From Flavobacterium buctense (lineage in GTDB: Bacteria > Bacteroidota > Bacteroidia > Flavobacteriales > Flavobacteriaceae): a DNA stretch of 64,000 nt. The DNA is taken from positions 1 through 64,000 of the forward strand of contig NZ_JACTAB010000001.1 in NCBI RefSeq assembly GCF_014486695.1, given 5' to 3'. Below are positions 28,401-36,722 of this stretch, one piece after another. Within the stretch, counting starts at the first letter, position 1. The number at the start of each line of letters is the position of its first letter. The translations under genes were made by a program, and so were the position numbers. The notes under the pieces are model-generated. The model saw only the letters and a list, made by a program, of their open reading frames with translations. It was not told the origin of the DNA and made no database searches.

Positions 28401-29728
28401 TAATCTGTTCCTTCATCAACTAATACCAAGTTATTGAATCCCGCACTTGAGGTTACTATATCACGGATGTTGTTGTTTAACAAACCCGTACCTGCGCTAA
28501 TTTGCGCCGGATCGTACTTATTGTTACTGTTATCCGATGGAATATCATCTGTTGGGAATGGCACTGTAAAAAAGTTATTGTCAATGTCTGTTTGATTCAA
28601 TGCTACTATCAAGTTATCATCAAAACCAGCCAATCTTGCTTCTCCTAAATCTTGAAGTGCAATAATATTTCTCAGGTTGTTATTGGTTGTGCTAACTCGG
28701 TTTTGCCTGTTGGTTACCCAAACTTCAATACGGGTAATTTGAACTCGACTGTTGATTAAAGGATAATCTACCAAGGCAGCATCATATTTATTTCTGAAAT
28801 ATTGTGACAAGAAAAAGTGTCTGTCGGCGTCATAATCCAGGCCAAAAATTTCAAAATCTTGAATGGTTCCGCCACCTTGTGCTGTTACTGATCTGGTTTG
28901 AGATTTTTGTTCAGAGAAAACTCCGGTTACGGTTGTTTTACCAAATTGCAATTGGGCTTTGACTCCAAACAAACTTTGGGCACCACGGATTAATGAATTG
29001 GTCAACGGCATGCTAACATTTCCGACTTCAATTTTCTGAATGATATCGTCTTCTGTTGGCGTGTATTCTAGTTTGATTAAGTTTTGAAAAGCAAAAGTCG
29101 ATTCGGTGTCGTAATTGGCATTTACGTTTAAACGGGTTCCTACTTTTCCCATTAAACTCATACTGATTCTTTGGTCAAAATCAAACGTAGTTTGTGCCCT
29201 GTTTCTTGGTGATAGTGCCGGATTGTCTTGCTTGGTGTAACGAACACCTAAATCCATTTCGACAGAACCGGTTGGTTTTACGTCGATGGTATTTCCTCCG
29301 AAAATAGTTTCAAAGAAGCCGGAGTTTACATAATATCTTGGTAATAAATCTTTTTTATCCGCTTCGCTGCCTTCTTTTTTACCGTCAATAGCGTCTGATT
29401 TTTTCTTAAAATAGTCTCGCATTGATTCGCGAAGGACTAATTCTTGGTATTCTTTTGGGGTTAAAATAAGTGGGTAATTGATATTAAAACCTTCAAAAGT
29501 ACTTGAATAAATATACCGATTGGTTACAGGATCATAAGTATAAGAATTAACAATACTTCTTGGATTTTGAATTTCTAATCTTCCTATATTGTAACCTGTT
29601 GAATCTTGTGCGGCTGGAGTAGGCGTAGGTGTTACTTGAGAAAATGCGTTTGCTCCAATAAGCAAAATCGCTCCGAAGAGGATTTTTTTCAAGTTACAGA
29701 ATAATTTAATAGTGTATAGTGTTTCCAA
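22418..29728 (-). CDS. sprA: SprA, outer-membrane translocon of type IX secretion
   Basis: A 2436-residue protein, the usual SprA size. The N-terminal extension leads into a signal peptide ending ANAFSQ. The rest is beta-rich with characteristic stretches such as GSVEMDLGVRYTKQDNPALS and YVDDFEGSQTTIDMRSPLSW. SprA forms a very large single-chain beta-barrel through which type IX cargo crosses the outer membrane, including gliding adhesins and enzymes. It lies 3 bp after ruvA. The adhesin at the left edge is a plausible client. Confidence 0.96.
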   Translation of the reverse strand: METLYTIKLFCNLKKILFGAILLIGANAFSQVTPTPTPAAQDSTGYNIGRLEIQNPRSIVNSYTYDPVTNRYIYSSTFEGFNINYPLILTPKEYQELVLRESMRDYFKKKSDAIDGKKEGSEADKKDLLPRYYVNSGFFETIFGGNTIDVKPTGSVEMDLGVRYTKQDNPALSPRNRAQTTFDFDQRISMSLMGKVGTRLNVNANYDTESTFAFQNLIKLEYTPTEDDIIQKIEVGNVSMPLTNSLIRGAQSLFGVKAQLQFGKTTVTGVFSEQKSQTRSVTAQGGGTIQDFEIFGLDYDADRHFFLSQYFRNKYDAALVDYPLINSRVQITRIEVWVTNRQNRVSTTNNNLRNIIALQDLGEARLAGFDDNLIVALNQTDIDNNFFTVPFPTDDIPSDNSNNKYDPAQISAGTGLLNNNIRDIVTSSAGFNNLVLVDEGTDYSKLENARKLMPNEFTYHPQLGYVSLQQRLANDEVLAVAYQYTIGDQVYQVGEFGTDGVDATVVDQTDPDNQTVSSQSLILKMLKSNLTNVQKPIWNLMMKNIYQIPGAFQLEQEDFRLNILYTDPSPINYISPVPGTTFPPTTDPDMLVAETPLIKVFNVDRLNYNNDPQAGGDGFFDFLPGLTIDQQNGRIIFTTVEPFGKHLFEKLKNPASAEDYYGDPNSSIDYNPNQQKYVFKSMYASTQAGALQDAEKNKFQLKGRFKSAGGDGIPIGAYNVPRGSVVVTAGGRLLQEGIDYSVNYQAGRVQILDPSLQASNTPIEVSVENNATFGQQTRRFMGINVEHKFSDKLLIGGTFIKMTERPFTQKSNYGQESVNNSIFGFNANYATEVPFLTRLANKLPNVDTDVPSNVSLRGEIAFLQPDTPTADQFQGEATVYVDDFEGSQTTIDMRSPLSWNLSSVPKWQSGVDYPDFGSALVGLDYGHKRAKLNWYTIDPTIYVQTPGEIGQDGISLNSTRRIFSRELFPNLELSIGQTTVINTLDLTYYPQERGPYNYNPEALNPSGFLNPEDNFGGITRAINSTNFEQSNVEYIQFWVLDPYYDPANPSAVPNPANVGQLYFNLGEISEDVLKDERKQYENGLPSNSASQSLTSTTVWGRVPSSQSLIYAFDVDGANRAAQDVGFDGINDDAERNLSGIGGYTTLDDPAADNYQYFLNATGPTVFERYKNFNGVEGNSPVGVSDTNRGSTTLPDVEDINRDNTMNTVNAYYEYKIDIQPNMQVGQNFITDIRETQVPDLPNGTTTSARWLQFKIPVAQPTTTVGSISDFRSIRFMRMFMTGFTEPVTLRFGALDLVRGEWRRYEQTFQPGDDPANDDTNFDVLAVNIQENAQRLPIPYVTPPGVVREELPNGGQQVISQNEQSLSLRVSGDGLEVGDSRAVFKNVNVDMRQFNKLRMFLHAEALPTDTSPLLDNQMVAFIRFGNDFTNNFYQVEIPLKVTVPITSDPEIIWPEENEINLAMALLTKMKVRTIGNTGLPTDLEGIYYPDDDLALPNGDDDPVLKLGIKGNPNFGLVRTLMVGIKNNHTDEVRGEVWFNELRIADMNNKGGMAAVLNVDANMADFANVSATGRMSTIGFGALEEGPNERSREDVQQYNIVTNFSLGKLLPKKWGINLPFNYAVGEEIITPEYDPFNQDIRLEQLINNTTDAAERDNIRERAIDYTKRTSINFIGVKKERAPEQKQRIYDPENLTLSYSYNEVEKHNYEIENYIDQQVSTAVDYTYAFKPKTIEPFKQNKFFKKSSYWKMLSDFNLNYLPTNISFSSNIIRQYNKQQFRQVDVEGIPIEPLFRRNYMFNYQYGFNYNLTKSLKINFTAASHNIVRSYLDEDNVPDNSYTIWTDFWNIGTPNQHNQQIVLNYDLPLNKLPFLSFVKSTYSYTGDYSWQRSSLALSSVTLNGREYDLGNTIQNAGSHRLNTAFNMESFYKYIGLGKKQAAAPTKPSALPKPGEKIVNTRPQTASNDNVFLNGLKGVLTSVKNVQINYTRNEGTMLPGFLPSLGFFGSAKPSLGFVFGAQDDVRYEAAKRGWLTVFPDFNQNYTQTITKTLEMTANIDLFPDFKIDLTANRTYADNYSEQYDVDENTGLYNSLSPYNFGNFSISTVMIATSFGKSDENGSVAFDDFRDNRLTIAERLATQYYGTTDFGRYGVAPNVIPDQTLEPEKYAFYIANQGYPIGFGKNNQSVLIPAFLAAYTGTSADGVSLGIFRSTPIPNWNVKYSGLMRYKFFKDRFKRFSIQHAYRASYTINSFRSNFDYDENPGGQYNEYGNFHNKTIVANINLVEQFNPLVRIDFEMKNSFKVLAEMKKDRSLSMSFDNNLLTEVQGHEYIIGLGYRFKDVIFSSQLADNPTGIIKSDINVKVDFSYRNNKTIVRYLDYDNNQLGGGQNIWSAKLTADYSFSKNLTAIFFYDHSFSKPVISTSFPLTNIRTGFTMRYNFGN

Positions 29729-29731
29729 GAA

Positions 29732-30313
29732 TTATAAATTTTTTAATGCTTGTTTGATTAAAGTTTCCACAGTGGCTTCAGGATTTTCCTTGATGATTTT
29801 ATCCACCACTTTTTCTGCATTTTTCCTAACATAACCTAAAACCTCCAAAGCAGATAACGATTCTTCTCTATTAATATTGTGTTGAGCAATTGAAATTTCA
29901 TCTAAGTCGTAGATTTTTAACACTTTTTCCTTCAAATCTAAGATTACTCTTTGGGCTGTTTTACTCCCAATACCTTTGATTGATTGTATAGTACCAACAT
30001 CGCCACTTCCTATGGCTTGTATTATTTGTTTCGGGTCTAGTGACGATAACATGGTTCTGGCAATGCTGGCGCCAATACCGGATACAGACAACAACATTTT
30101 AAACAATTCTCTCTCCGATTTTTCAACAAAGCCAAACAAAGAATGTGCATCTTCTTTGATTTGAAGATGGGTGAATAATTTAATAAAGTCAGTATTAGGA
30201 AGTAATGAAAATGTATGTAAAGAAATATTAACATGGTAACCAACACCATTACAGTCAATCACAACTTCAGTTGGTGTTTTTTCTACTAATTTTCCTTGAA
30301 TATGTGCAATCAT
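29732..30313 (-). CDS. ruvA: Holliday junction branch migration protein RuvA
   Basis: 193 residues from the ATG at 30313 (MIAHIQGKL), the conserved RuvA start. An upstream ATG at 30352 would lie ahead of the probable promoter box. OB-fold domain first, then helix-hairpin-helix motifs (LLSVSGIGASIARTML, IKGIGSKTAQRVILDL) and the C-terminal domain that contacts RuvB. RuvB is encoded separately at 41.6-42.6 kb. It is joined to sprA with a 3-bp gap. Confidence 0.95.
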   Translation of the reverse strand: MIAHIQGKLVEKTPTEVVIDCNGVGYHVNISLHTFSLLPNTDFIKLFTHLQIKEDAHSLFGFVEKSERELFKMLLSVSGIGASIARTMLSSLDPKQIIQAIGSGDVGTIQSIKGIGSKTAQRVILDLKEKVLKIYDLDEISIAQHNINREESLSALEVLGYVRKNAEKVVDKIIKENPEATVETLIKQALKNL

Positions 30314-30330
30314 TTTATTGAAATCTATTC

Positions 30331-30338
30331 CAAATATA
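30331..30338 (-). promoter_or_regulatory. -7 box for ruvA-sprA
   Basis: TATATTTG at 30338-30331, 17 bp before the chosen ruvA ATG. A TTG lies only 11 bp upstream, so the -33 element is not convincing. Confidence 0.5.
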
Positions 30339-30394
30339 ACAAAATTCTTCAACTGACATCATCTCATTACAATATCTGAACAATATTACAAAAA

Positions 30395-32686
30395 CTATTT
30401 GGTCGTCATCTTCTTTCTCTTCTCCTTTTCTTGGGCATCAACCACCGAAACGGCAACCATATTGACCATTTCTTCGACACTCGCACCCAATTGAAAAATA
30501 TGCACTGCTTTCTCCATCCCTAACATAATCGGTCCGATGGAATCCACTTTATACAACTCTTTTAGGAGTTTGTAATTGATGTTTGCTGCTTCTAAATTTG
30601 GGAAGATTAAGGTATTTACTTTTTTTCCGGCCAATTTAGAAAAAGGGAATTTATTTTTAAGCATTTCGGGATTCAAGGCAAAGTCGGTTTGGATTTCACC
30701 ATCAACAATTAAATCCGGGTAATATTTATGTAAATAAGCAACTGCTTCTCTCACTTTGGTAGCACTTTCATGAGAGGAAGAACCAAAATTAGAAAACGAA
30801 ACCATAGCAATAACCGGTTCCATTCCGAACATTCTAACAGTTTTGGCGGTCATCAAAGCGATTTTTGCTAACTCATCTGCTGTTGGATTTGGGTTAATCG
30901 CCGTATCCGATAAAAACATCGGTCCACGATTGGTCATCATCATATTTGTGGTCGCAATCAAGGTTATTCCCGGTGCTTTTCCAATCAACTGCATCAAAGG
31001 CTTCACCGTTGACGGATAACTTCTCGAATAACCGGAAACCATGGCATCGGCATCACCTTCATTGACCATCATGGCTGCAAAATAATTACGCTCACGCATC
31101 CATTTTTGAGCATCCAATAACGAGATTCCTCTTCGTTGTCTTGACTGCCAATAAATTTCAGCGTATTTCATTCGACGTTTGTCTTCTTCTTTTGTTTTTG
31201 GATCAAAAATAGGCACATCAGCATCAAAACCAAGCTCTTCTTTGAGTTCCAAAATCAATTCTTTGTTTCCTAATAAAATTGGATGAGCGATGCCTTCCTC
31301 GTAAGCAATTTGAGCTGCTTTTAAAACATCTAAATGATCCGCTTCTGCAAAAACTACTCGTTTTGGATCAGTTTTGGCTCTATTAGTTAACAAGCGAACC
31401 ATTTTATTATCGGAACCTAATCGCTCTAATAACTCTTCTTCGTATTTGTCCCAATCGGTAATCGGATTTAAAGCCACGCCCGAATTCATGGCGGCTCTGG
31501 CCACAGCCGGTGCAACTTGGGTGATTAATCTTGGGTCGAAAGGCTTTGGAATAATGTATTCTTTTCCAAAATTCAACCGGGTTTCGCCATAGGCTATATT
31601 TACTTGTTCGGGCACGGGTTCTTTTGCCAAATCGGCCAAAGCGTGTACCGCTGCCATTTTCATTTCTTCGTTAATTTTGGTCGCTCTAACATCTAAAGCA
31701 CCACGGAAAATATAGGGAAAACCTAGTACATTATTCACCTGATTAGGATGATCGGAACGGCCTGTGGCCATGATTATATCTTTTCGTGTGGCTATGGCTA
31801 AATCGTAATCAATTTCCGGAATTGGGTTGGCCATGGCGAATACAATTGGATTTTTGGCCATGCCTAAAAGCATTTCGGCAGACATGATATTTCCGGCAGA
31901 CAATCCGAGGAAAACATCGGCACCAACTAAAGCTTCCGCTAAAGTCGTTCCTGCTTTTCCATGAGCATATCTTTTTTGTAAATCGGACAAATCCGTACGC
32001 TCTGAAGAAAGCACTCCGTCTTTATCAAACATGATAATATTTTCGGCTTTTACCCCTAACAAAATATATAAATTGGCACACGCCAAAGCGGCAGAACCGG
32101 CTCCTGACACAACGATTTTCACATCGATAGTTTTCTTTTTGGCGATTTCCAAAGCATTCAACAACGCGGCCGATGAGATAATGGCTGTTCCGTGTTGGTC
32201 ATCGTGCATCACCGGAATATTCAATTCTTCTACCAAACGTCTTTCAATTTCAAATGACTCCGGTGCTTTAATATCTTCGAGATTGATCCCTCCAAAAGTG
32301 GGCGCAATATTTTTTACAGTTTCAACAAACGCATCAATGTCTTTAGTCCCGACTTCGATATCAAAAACATCGATTCCGGCAAAGATTTTAAAGAGTAACG
32401 CTTTTCCTTCCATTACAGGTTTTGAAGCTTCCGGACCGATATCGCCTAGACCTAAAACGGCAGTTCCATTAGTGATTACGGCCACCAAATTTCCTTTGGC
32501 GGTATATTTATATACGTTGTTTACGTCTTTGGCAATTTCCAAACAAGGTTCAGCCACACCCGGTGAATAGGCCAGAGATAAATCTCTCTGGGTTGCGTAT
32601 TTTTTGGTAGGCACTACTTGTATCTTCCCAGGCGTTGGTTTGGCGTGGTATAAAAGTGCTTCTCTTCGCTTACTGTATTTGTTCAT
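30395..32686 (-). CDS. maeB: NADP-dependent malic enzyme with phosphotransacetylase-like domain
   Basis: A 763-residue fusion. Residues of about 1-420 are the malic enzyme (LAYSPGVAEPCLEI, MHDDQHGTAII, VVSGAGSAALAC). Residues of about 430-763 resemble phosphate acetyltransferase and usually act as a regulatory domain. It decarboxylates malate to pyruvate with NADP. Length and architecture match MaeB. It has its own -7 box and stands between the ruvA unit and the sugar locus. Confidence 0.95.
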   Translation of the reverse strand: MNKYSKRREALLYHAKPTPGKIQVVPTKKYATQRDLSLAYSPGVAEPCLEIAKDVNNVYKYTAKGNLVAVITNGTAVLGLGDIGPEASKPVMEGKALLFKIFAGIDVFDIEVGTKDIDAFVETVKNIAPTFGGINLEDIKAPESFEIERRLVEELNIPVMHDDQHGTAIISSAALLNALEIAKKKTIDVKIVVSGAGSAALACANLYILLGVKAENIIMFDKDGVLSSERTDLSDLQKRYAHGKAGTTLAEALVGADVFLGLSAGNIMSAEMLLGMAKNPIVFAMANPIPEIDYDLAIATRKDIIMATGRSDHPNQVNNVLGFPYIFRGALDVRATKINEEMKMAAVHALADLAKEPVPEQVNIAYGETRLNFGKEYIIPKPFDPRLITQVAPAVARAAMNSGVALNPITDWDKYEEELLERLGSDNKMVRLLTNRAKTDPKRVVFAEADHLDVLKAAQIAYEEGIAHPILLGNKELILELKEELGFDADVPIFDPKTKEEDKRRMKYAEIYWQSRQRRGISLLDAQKWMRERNYFAAMMVNEGDADAMVSGYSRSYPSTVKPLMQLIGKAPGITLIATTNMMMTNRGPMFLSDTAINPNPTADELAKIALMTAKTVRMFGMEPVIAMVSFSNFGSSSHESATKVREAVAYLHKYYPDLIVDGEIQTDFALNPEMLKNKFPFSKLAGKKVNTLIFPNLEAANINYKLLKELYKVDSIGPIMLGMEKAVHIFQLGASVEEMVNMVAVSVVDAQEKEKRKKMTTK

Positions 32687-32708
32687 TTTCTTTATGGTTG
32701 AGAATTAC

Positions 32709-32716
32709 AAAGGTAG
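32709..32716 (-). promoter_or_regulatory. -7 box for maeB
   Basis: TACCTTTG at 32716-32709, 22 bp before the ATG. No TTG is found at the usual distance. Confidence 0.45.
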
Positions 32717-32773
32717 AAGACTCAACTTAAAAAGGAAATTTTTAAAGGTTTCTTTTTGCACAAACTCTTAAAC

Positions 32774-32804
32774 AAAAAAGCCGTAATTTATCATTACAGC
32801 TTTT
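32774..32804 (-). terminator. Terminator of the sugar-utilisation operon
   Basis: A 12-bp stem (AAAAGCCGTAAT with ATTACAGCTTTT, one G-U pair), a 5-nt loop, and T-rich on the minus strand, 35 bp after the kinase stop. Confidence 0.88.
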
Positions 32805-32838
32805 AAGCATTCTAACTAACTTAATTTCCGGTTGGCGA

Positions 32839-33768
32839 TTATTCTTGGATTAATGCTTTGATATTGATATTGTCGGGCAATCTGCCTACATTTTGTAGTT
32901 TAATAGCTGCTAACTTCTGTGCCACAGTCATGGTTGCTTCTAAACTTTTTTGATGCAATTGGGCGTATAAAAATCCGGTCCAAAAAGCATCACCGGCACC
33001 GGTAGTGTCTTTTACTTCTTCTATTGGAATGGCTTTTTGAAAAAACAATCCTTGATGAATATCCGAAACCACAACACCGTTTTTTCCTTTGGTCAAACAG
33101 ATAGTCGAAGCCCCTAAACTGTGGAAATAGTCAAAAATATATTCTTCTGATTTGACCGCGGCAAAAAGTCGGTAACAATCGTCTTCGCTTAATTTCACTA
33201 ACGGATCATTGGCCAAATATTCTTTAAGTACTTTTTTAGCTTCTTCTCGGTCGGGCCAAATGCGTTCAGAGAAATTGATATCGATACTGAGTTGCAGCCC
33301 TAATGCTTTGGCTCTTTTGGCTCGGTTCAAAATAGTTTGCCTTGCCGGATTTTTACTTAAAGCAAAACAAGTGGTATGAAATATTTTAGCTTCAGCGATG
33401 ACTTCATCAGGCAGTTGACTTTCAAAAATTTCGCAATCAGCTTGACGGTATGGAATAAAATCGGGCGTTTCTGTTGATTTAGAAACAAATATCACAGAAG
33501 TTGGTACTGATTCTGATTTTCCAATATAGGCTGTGTTGACATTATTGGCTTTCAATTTTCTAATAACATAATCCCCCAAACCATCTTGTCCACAAGAAGC
33601 TACCAACACGGCATTCAATCCTAATCGCGAAGCATTAACGGCCACATTCGTTGGTGAACCGCCCAAAAAGCGATGGTAATCTTTGGTTCTATTGATTGAT
33701 GTATTGACTTCATGGCCGATAAAATCTATCAGAACTTCGCCTATGCTTATAATATCTATTGATTTCAA
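32839..33768 (-). CDS. PfkB-family sugar kinase, probable fructokinase
   Basis: A 309-residue ribokinase-fold protein. It has the substrate-site GGSPTNVAVNASRLG near residue 36 and the ATP/anion-hole motif DTTGAGDAFWTGF starting at residue 254, with the catalytic Asp at D260. By context it should phosphorylate the fructose released by the GH100 enzyme; sequence alone cannot exclude related ketose or gluconate substrates. It starts 1 bp after the invertase gene ends and is the last gene before the terminator. Confidence 0.85.
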   Translation of the reverse strand: MKSIDIISIGEVLIDFIGHEVNTSINRTKDYHRFLGGSPTNVAVNASRLGLNAVLVASCGQDGLGDYVIRKLKANNVNTAYIGKSESVPTSVIFVSKSTETPDFIPYRQADCEIFESQLPDEVIAEAKIFHTTCFALSKNPARQTILNRAKRAKALGLQLSIDINFSERIWPDREEAKKVLKEYLANDPLVKLSEDDCYRLFAAVKSEEYIFDYFHSLGASTICLTKGKNGVVVSDIHQGLFFQKAIPIEEVKDTTGAGDAFWTGFLYAQLHQKSLEATMTVAQKLAAIKLQNVGRLPDNINIKALIQE

Positions 33769-33769
33769 G

Positions 33770-34945
33770 TTAAACTAATATTTTAAAATTATGATGTAAT
33801 GATTGATGTACTAAAATTGCTGCTGCAGCACTCCAAGCACAACGTGAAACGCCATTGGGTTCTGTGGTTTGAGTATTGAAATTTTCAAAAAATGAAAAAT
33901 CTTCTATGCCATTAGCTTCATTTATTTTTTCTAAAATGGTGGTTGCCTTTTTCTTTTCTCCCTTTGAGACAAGTGCTACTCCATAAAAACCATTGACCAT
34001 TGGCCAACTTCCTCCATTATGAAATTCGTAAGGATAATTCCTAAACTCATATTTGCAATTGTTTTTGAGCAAGTTCCAATGTTCATCGTTTTCAAAAACA
34101 GGTGGCCAAAAAGCAGGCAATAATCCTAAATGTGTTTCAGAAGCTAGTATATCCGAATAATTTAAAAGCTTTCTTTGGGATTCCACAGAACCAATATTTA
34201 ACAATAAAACCAACGAACCGGCAAAAGCGTCAAACTGTGTTTTGTAGCCCGAAGGAGAGAACGAACAAGGCATGAAATCTTGAAAACTGACTTCAGCATG
34301 AGCTCTTGGATGGTATTTTTCTCCTTGGCTATTGGGCATGAAATTGATTTCTATTTGGGTGATTATTTTTTCGATTTTTTCGGTGATGGCTTCACTTTTC
34401 ACAAAATGATTATAGCTTTTTAAAGCCCAAATGCGCAACAACTGATCGTATAAAACATAACCGTCAGTGATGTATTCATCGGCCCAATTTCCGGAAAGCG
34501 GGACGTATAAAAGGTGTTTGTTGTTAAATTCCCATGCCTCTAATAGTCCGAAACCTTTTTCAATTTCGGAATTGTATTCGGATACAATAGCAGCATCAGA
34601 TTTGTAATATGCATATTGGCAAACGCCTATGATAAACCAAGTCACTGCATCCACTCTTCCGGCTAAACCGCCATAACTCACTTCGCTTTTTCCGTCAGTC
34701 ATTAAAACATTGGAAGGAATAGTGCCAATGGGATGTTGGTTTTTAGCCAAAGTGTCCAAAGTATTTTTAAAAGTCGCAATCAATTTTTCATCTCCTGAAG
34801 CTAGTGCAGCCAGACCACAAATCACGCCGTCTCGAGCCCAAACTCTTTTGTAATTGGTTGTGTTTTCGGCACTGGCTAAAAAACCGTTGGGTGAAGCCAC
34901 CTCGTGAAGTAAATCAATGGCTTTATGATAGGCGATATTATTCAC
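33770..34945 (-). CDS. GH100-like neutral invertase (sucrose hydrolase)
   Basis: A 391-residue (alpha/alpha)6-barrel glycosidase without a signal peptide. WARD at residues 36-39 and EFHNGGSWP at 307-315 are the hallmarks I know from alkaline/neutral invertases (GH100), which split sucrose to glucose and fructose in the cytoplasm. It is shorter than plant GH100 enzymes. Debranching-type amylo-glucosidases share the fold and are the alternative. It overlaps the transporter gene by 8 bp and is coupled to the kinase, which favours sucrose. Confidence 0.75.
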   Translation of the reverse strand: MNNIAYHKAIDLLHEVASPNGFLASAENTTNYKRVWARDGVICGLAALASGDEKLIATFKNTLDTLAKNQHPIGTIPSNVLMTDGKSEVSYGGLAGRVDAVTWFIIGVCQYAYYKSDAAIVSEYNSEIEKGFGLLEAWEFNNKHLLYVPLSGNWADEYITDGYVLYDQLLRIWALKSYNHFVKSEAITEKIEKIITQIEINFMPNSQGEKYHPRAHAEVSFQDFMPCSFSPSGYKTQFDAFAGSLVLLLNIGSVESQRKLLNYSDILASETHLGLLPAFWPPVFENDEHWNLLKNNCKYEFRNYPYEFHNGGSWPMVNGFYGVALVSKGEKKKATTILEKINEANGIEDFSFFENFNTQTTEPNGVSRCAWSAAAAILVHQSLHHNFKILV

Positions 34946-36320
34946 TTTGTACGATTTGGTTTTTATTTTTGATTGTAATAAAGAGGGTTAAAACACCGGC
35001 TATGATTAAAAACAATCCTGCCAGTTTAATTACATTCATTGGATTATTACCTAACCAATCATACACAAAATATTGCATGGTTAAGATTTGAATGGCCATT
35101 GGAATTACAATGAACATATTGAAAATCCCCATGTAGACTCCGGTTTTTTCTTTGGGAATCGAGCCGGCCAGCAATTGGTAAGGCATGGCCATCGTTGAAG
35201 CCCAAGAAATCCCTAATCCAAATGAATACAGGAAAATAGTGGTTACGGGAATGTTGTCACCAAAAGGATTGTGCATCACAAACAACACATCGGTATTGTT
35301 AAGCAACGGAATAGACAACAATCCAATTCCGCCTAAAGTTAAAGCCATAAAATGAACCCCTTTGGCCCCAATTTTTAAAGCTAATGGTACCAATAAAAAG
35401 GCGACCATAAAGCAGATAATATTGTATGTACCGTTGAGACTTCCGGTTAGCAATTGTGCTTTGGAAAATTCTTCCGAAGCTTGATCAGTAGTCCCAAATA
35501 ATGACAGTGATAATGACGAAGTGATGTATTGCCAATAACAAAACATGGCGTACCAAGTAAAAAACTTTACCGGAATTAGTTGCTTCATTGTTAAGGGCAT
35601 AGAACGGAAGGCTTCGGTTATATCGTTCCAAACTGTTTTGAAGATATTTTCTTTTTTCTTTTCTTGAATTATGGCCAATTCTTCTTCTGTTGGCGGATAT
35701 TCCTTGGTAGTCATGACTGACAACAATACTGAAGAAATGGAAGCAAAAGCACCAATGAAAAAGGCCCAATAGGTGTATGTTGGAATGCCGTTTTCCATTT
35801 TATCGGTGATGGCTAAAAAGCCTAGGGAAACTAAAATAGCCGGTGTAAAATTGGCTAAAGTGATGCCGAAACCGGTAAAAAAACTTTGCATTAAAAAGCC
35901 AAGCGACATTTGTTTGTCGTTTAATTTATCGGCAACAAATGCACGATAAGGTTCCATCGCTACGTTGTTAGCGGCATCTAAAATCCAGAGCAAACTGGCC
36001 GCCATAAAAAGTGTACTGGAGTAAGGCATCAACAATAATGCAATACTGGAAATCAAAGCTCCAATCAAGAAAAAGGGTTTTCTGCGTCCGAATTTAGGAG
36101 ACCATGTTCCGTCACTTATCGCTCCGACTATAGGCTGAACTATCAATCCTGTAATTGGGCCGGCAAGCCATAGCATGGGTAAACTTCCTTCGTCGGCACC
36201 CAAATATTTATAAATGGCGCTCATATTGCTTTGTTGCAAACCAAAACTGAATTGGATTCCGAAGAAACCGAAATTCATGTTCCAAATTTGCCAAAAGCTT
36301 AGGTTTATTTTTTTGCTCAT
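34938..36320 (-). CDS. MFS/GPH sugar transporter, SLC45 or plant-SUT-like
   Basis: A 460-residue protein with 12 predicted helices. FGLQQSNMSAIYKYLGAD in helix 1 and ISDGTWSPKFGRRKPFFLIG between helices 2 and 3 match the loop signature of sucrose/H+ symporters (plant SUT, animal SLC45). It should carry the disaccharide across the inner membrane. It lies 3 bp after the glutaredoxin-like gene and overlaps the invertase gene by 8 bp. Confidence 0.85.
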   Translation of the reverse strand: MSKKINLSFWQIWNMNFGFFGIQFSFGLQQSNMSAIYKYLGADEGSLPMLWLAGPITGLIVQPIVGAISDGTWSPKFGRRKPFFLIGALISSIALLLMPYSSTLFMAASLLWILDAANNVAMEPYRAFVADKLNDKQMSLGFLMQSFFTGFGITLANFTPAILVSLGFLAITDKMENGIPTYTYWAFFIGAFASISSVLLSVMTTKEYPPTEEELAIIQEKKKENIFKTVWNDITEAFRSMPLTMKQLIPVKFFTWYAMFCYWQYITSSLSLSLFGTTDQASEEFSKAQLLTGSLNGTYNIICFMVAFLLVPLALKIGAKGVHFMALTLGGIGLLSIPLLNNTDVLFVMHNPFGDNIPVTTIFLYSFGLGISWASTMAMPYQLLAGSIPKEKTGVYMGIFNMFIVIPMAIQILTMQYFVYDWLGNNPMNVIKLAGLFLIIAGVLTLFITIKNKNQIVQSE

Positions 36321-36323
36321 GAT

Positions 36324-36677
36324 TTACTTTAATTTCTGAAGGAACTCTTCAAAGGGAATGTTATTGGTAAAAATCATCCCTTGTTTATCGATTACGGGAA
36401 TGGACAAATTATTGGTACTGATGTTGGCTTGCTTTAACTTAAACAGCATTTCTTTCAACGCCTCCTGATTTTTATCGATATCATAAAACACGAATTCGAT
36501 ATGATTTTCTTTAAGGTATTTTTTGGTATCTGTACAATGATGGCATTCGTCGCTCCCGTAAACAATCATTATTTTGTTTTCAGATTTTGTTGCCGTTTTG
36601 GTCTGCGTTTCTTGGGACAACAAATTATTGCTGGCAAAAAACATACAGAAAAAAAATAATACGACTGATTTTTTCAT
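36324..36677 (-). CDS. Secreted glutaredoxin-like protein (CHHC)
   Basis: A 117-residue protein from the ATG at 36677; an upstream ATG at 36737 adds a poor N-terminus and overlaps a terminator. A signal peptide (MKKSVVLFFFCMFFASNNLLSQ) is followed by a glutaredoxin fold with CHHC at C45-C48 and a cis-Pro loop NLSIPVID. It is thus a periplasmic thiol-disulfide or metal-binding protein. It sits in a sugar-uptake operon between the receptor and the inner-membrane transporter, 3 bp from the latter. Its role there is not obvious. Confidence 0.8.
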   Translation of the reverse strand: MKKSVVLFFFCMFFASNNLLSQETQTKTATKSENKIMIVYGSDECHHCTDTKKYLKENHIEFVFYDIDKNQEALKEMLFKLKQANISTNNLSIPVIDKQGMIFTNNIPFEEFLQKLK

Positions 36678-36722
36678 TGGAATAACTTTTAAGAAGTATT
36701 TAAAGATAAAAAATCTTTGGTT

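Noticed and set aside
30314..30352. Longer RuvA start
   Set aside because: It lies upstream of or within the likely -7 box; RuvA proteins begin MIAHIQG.
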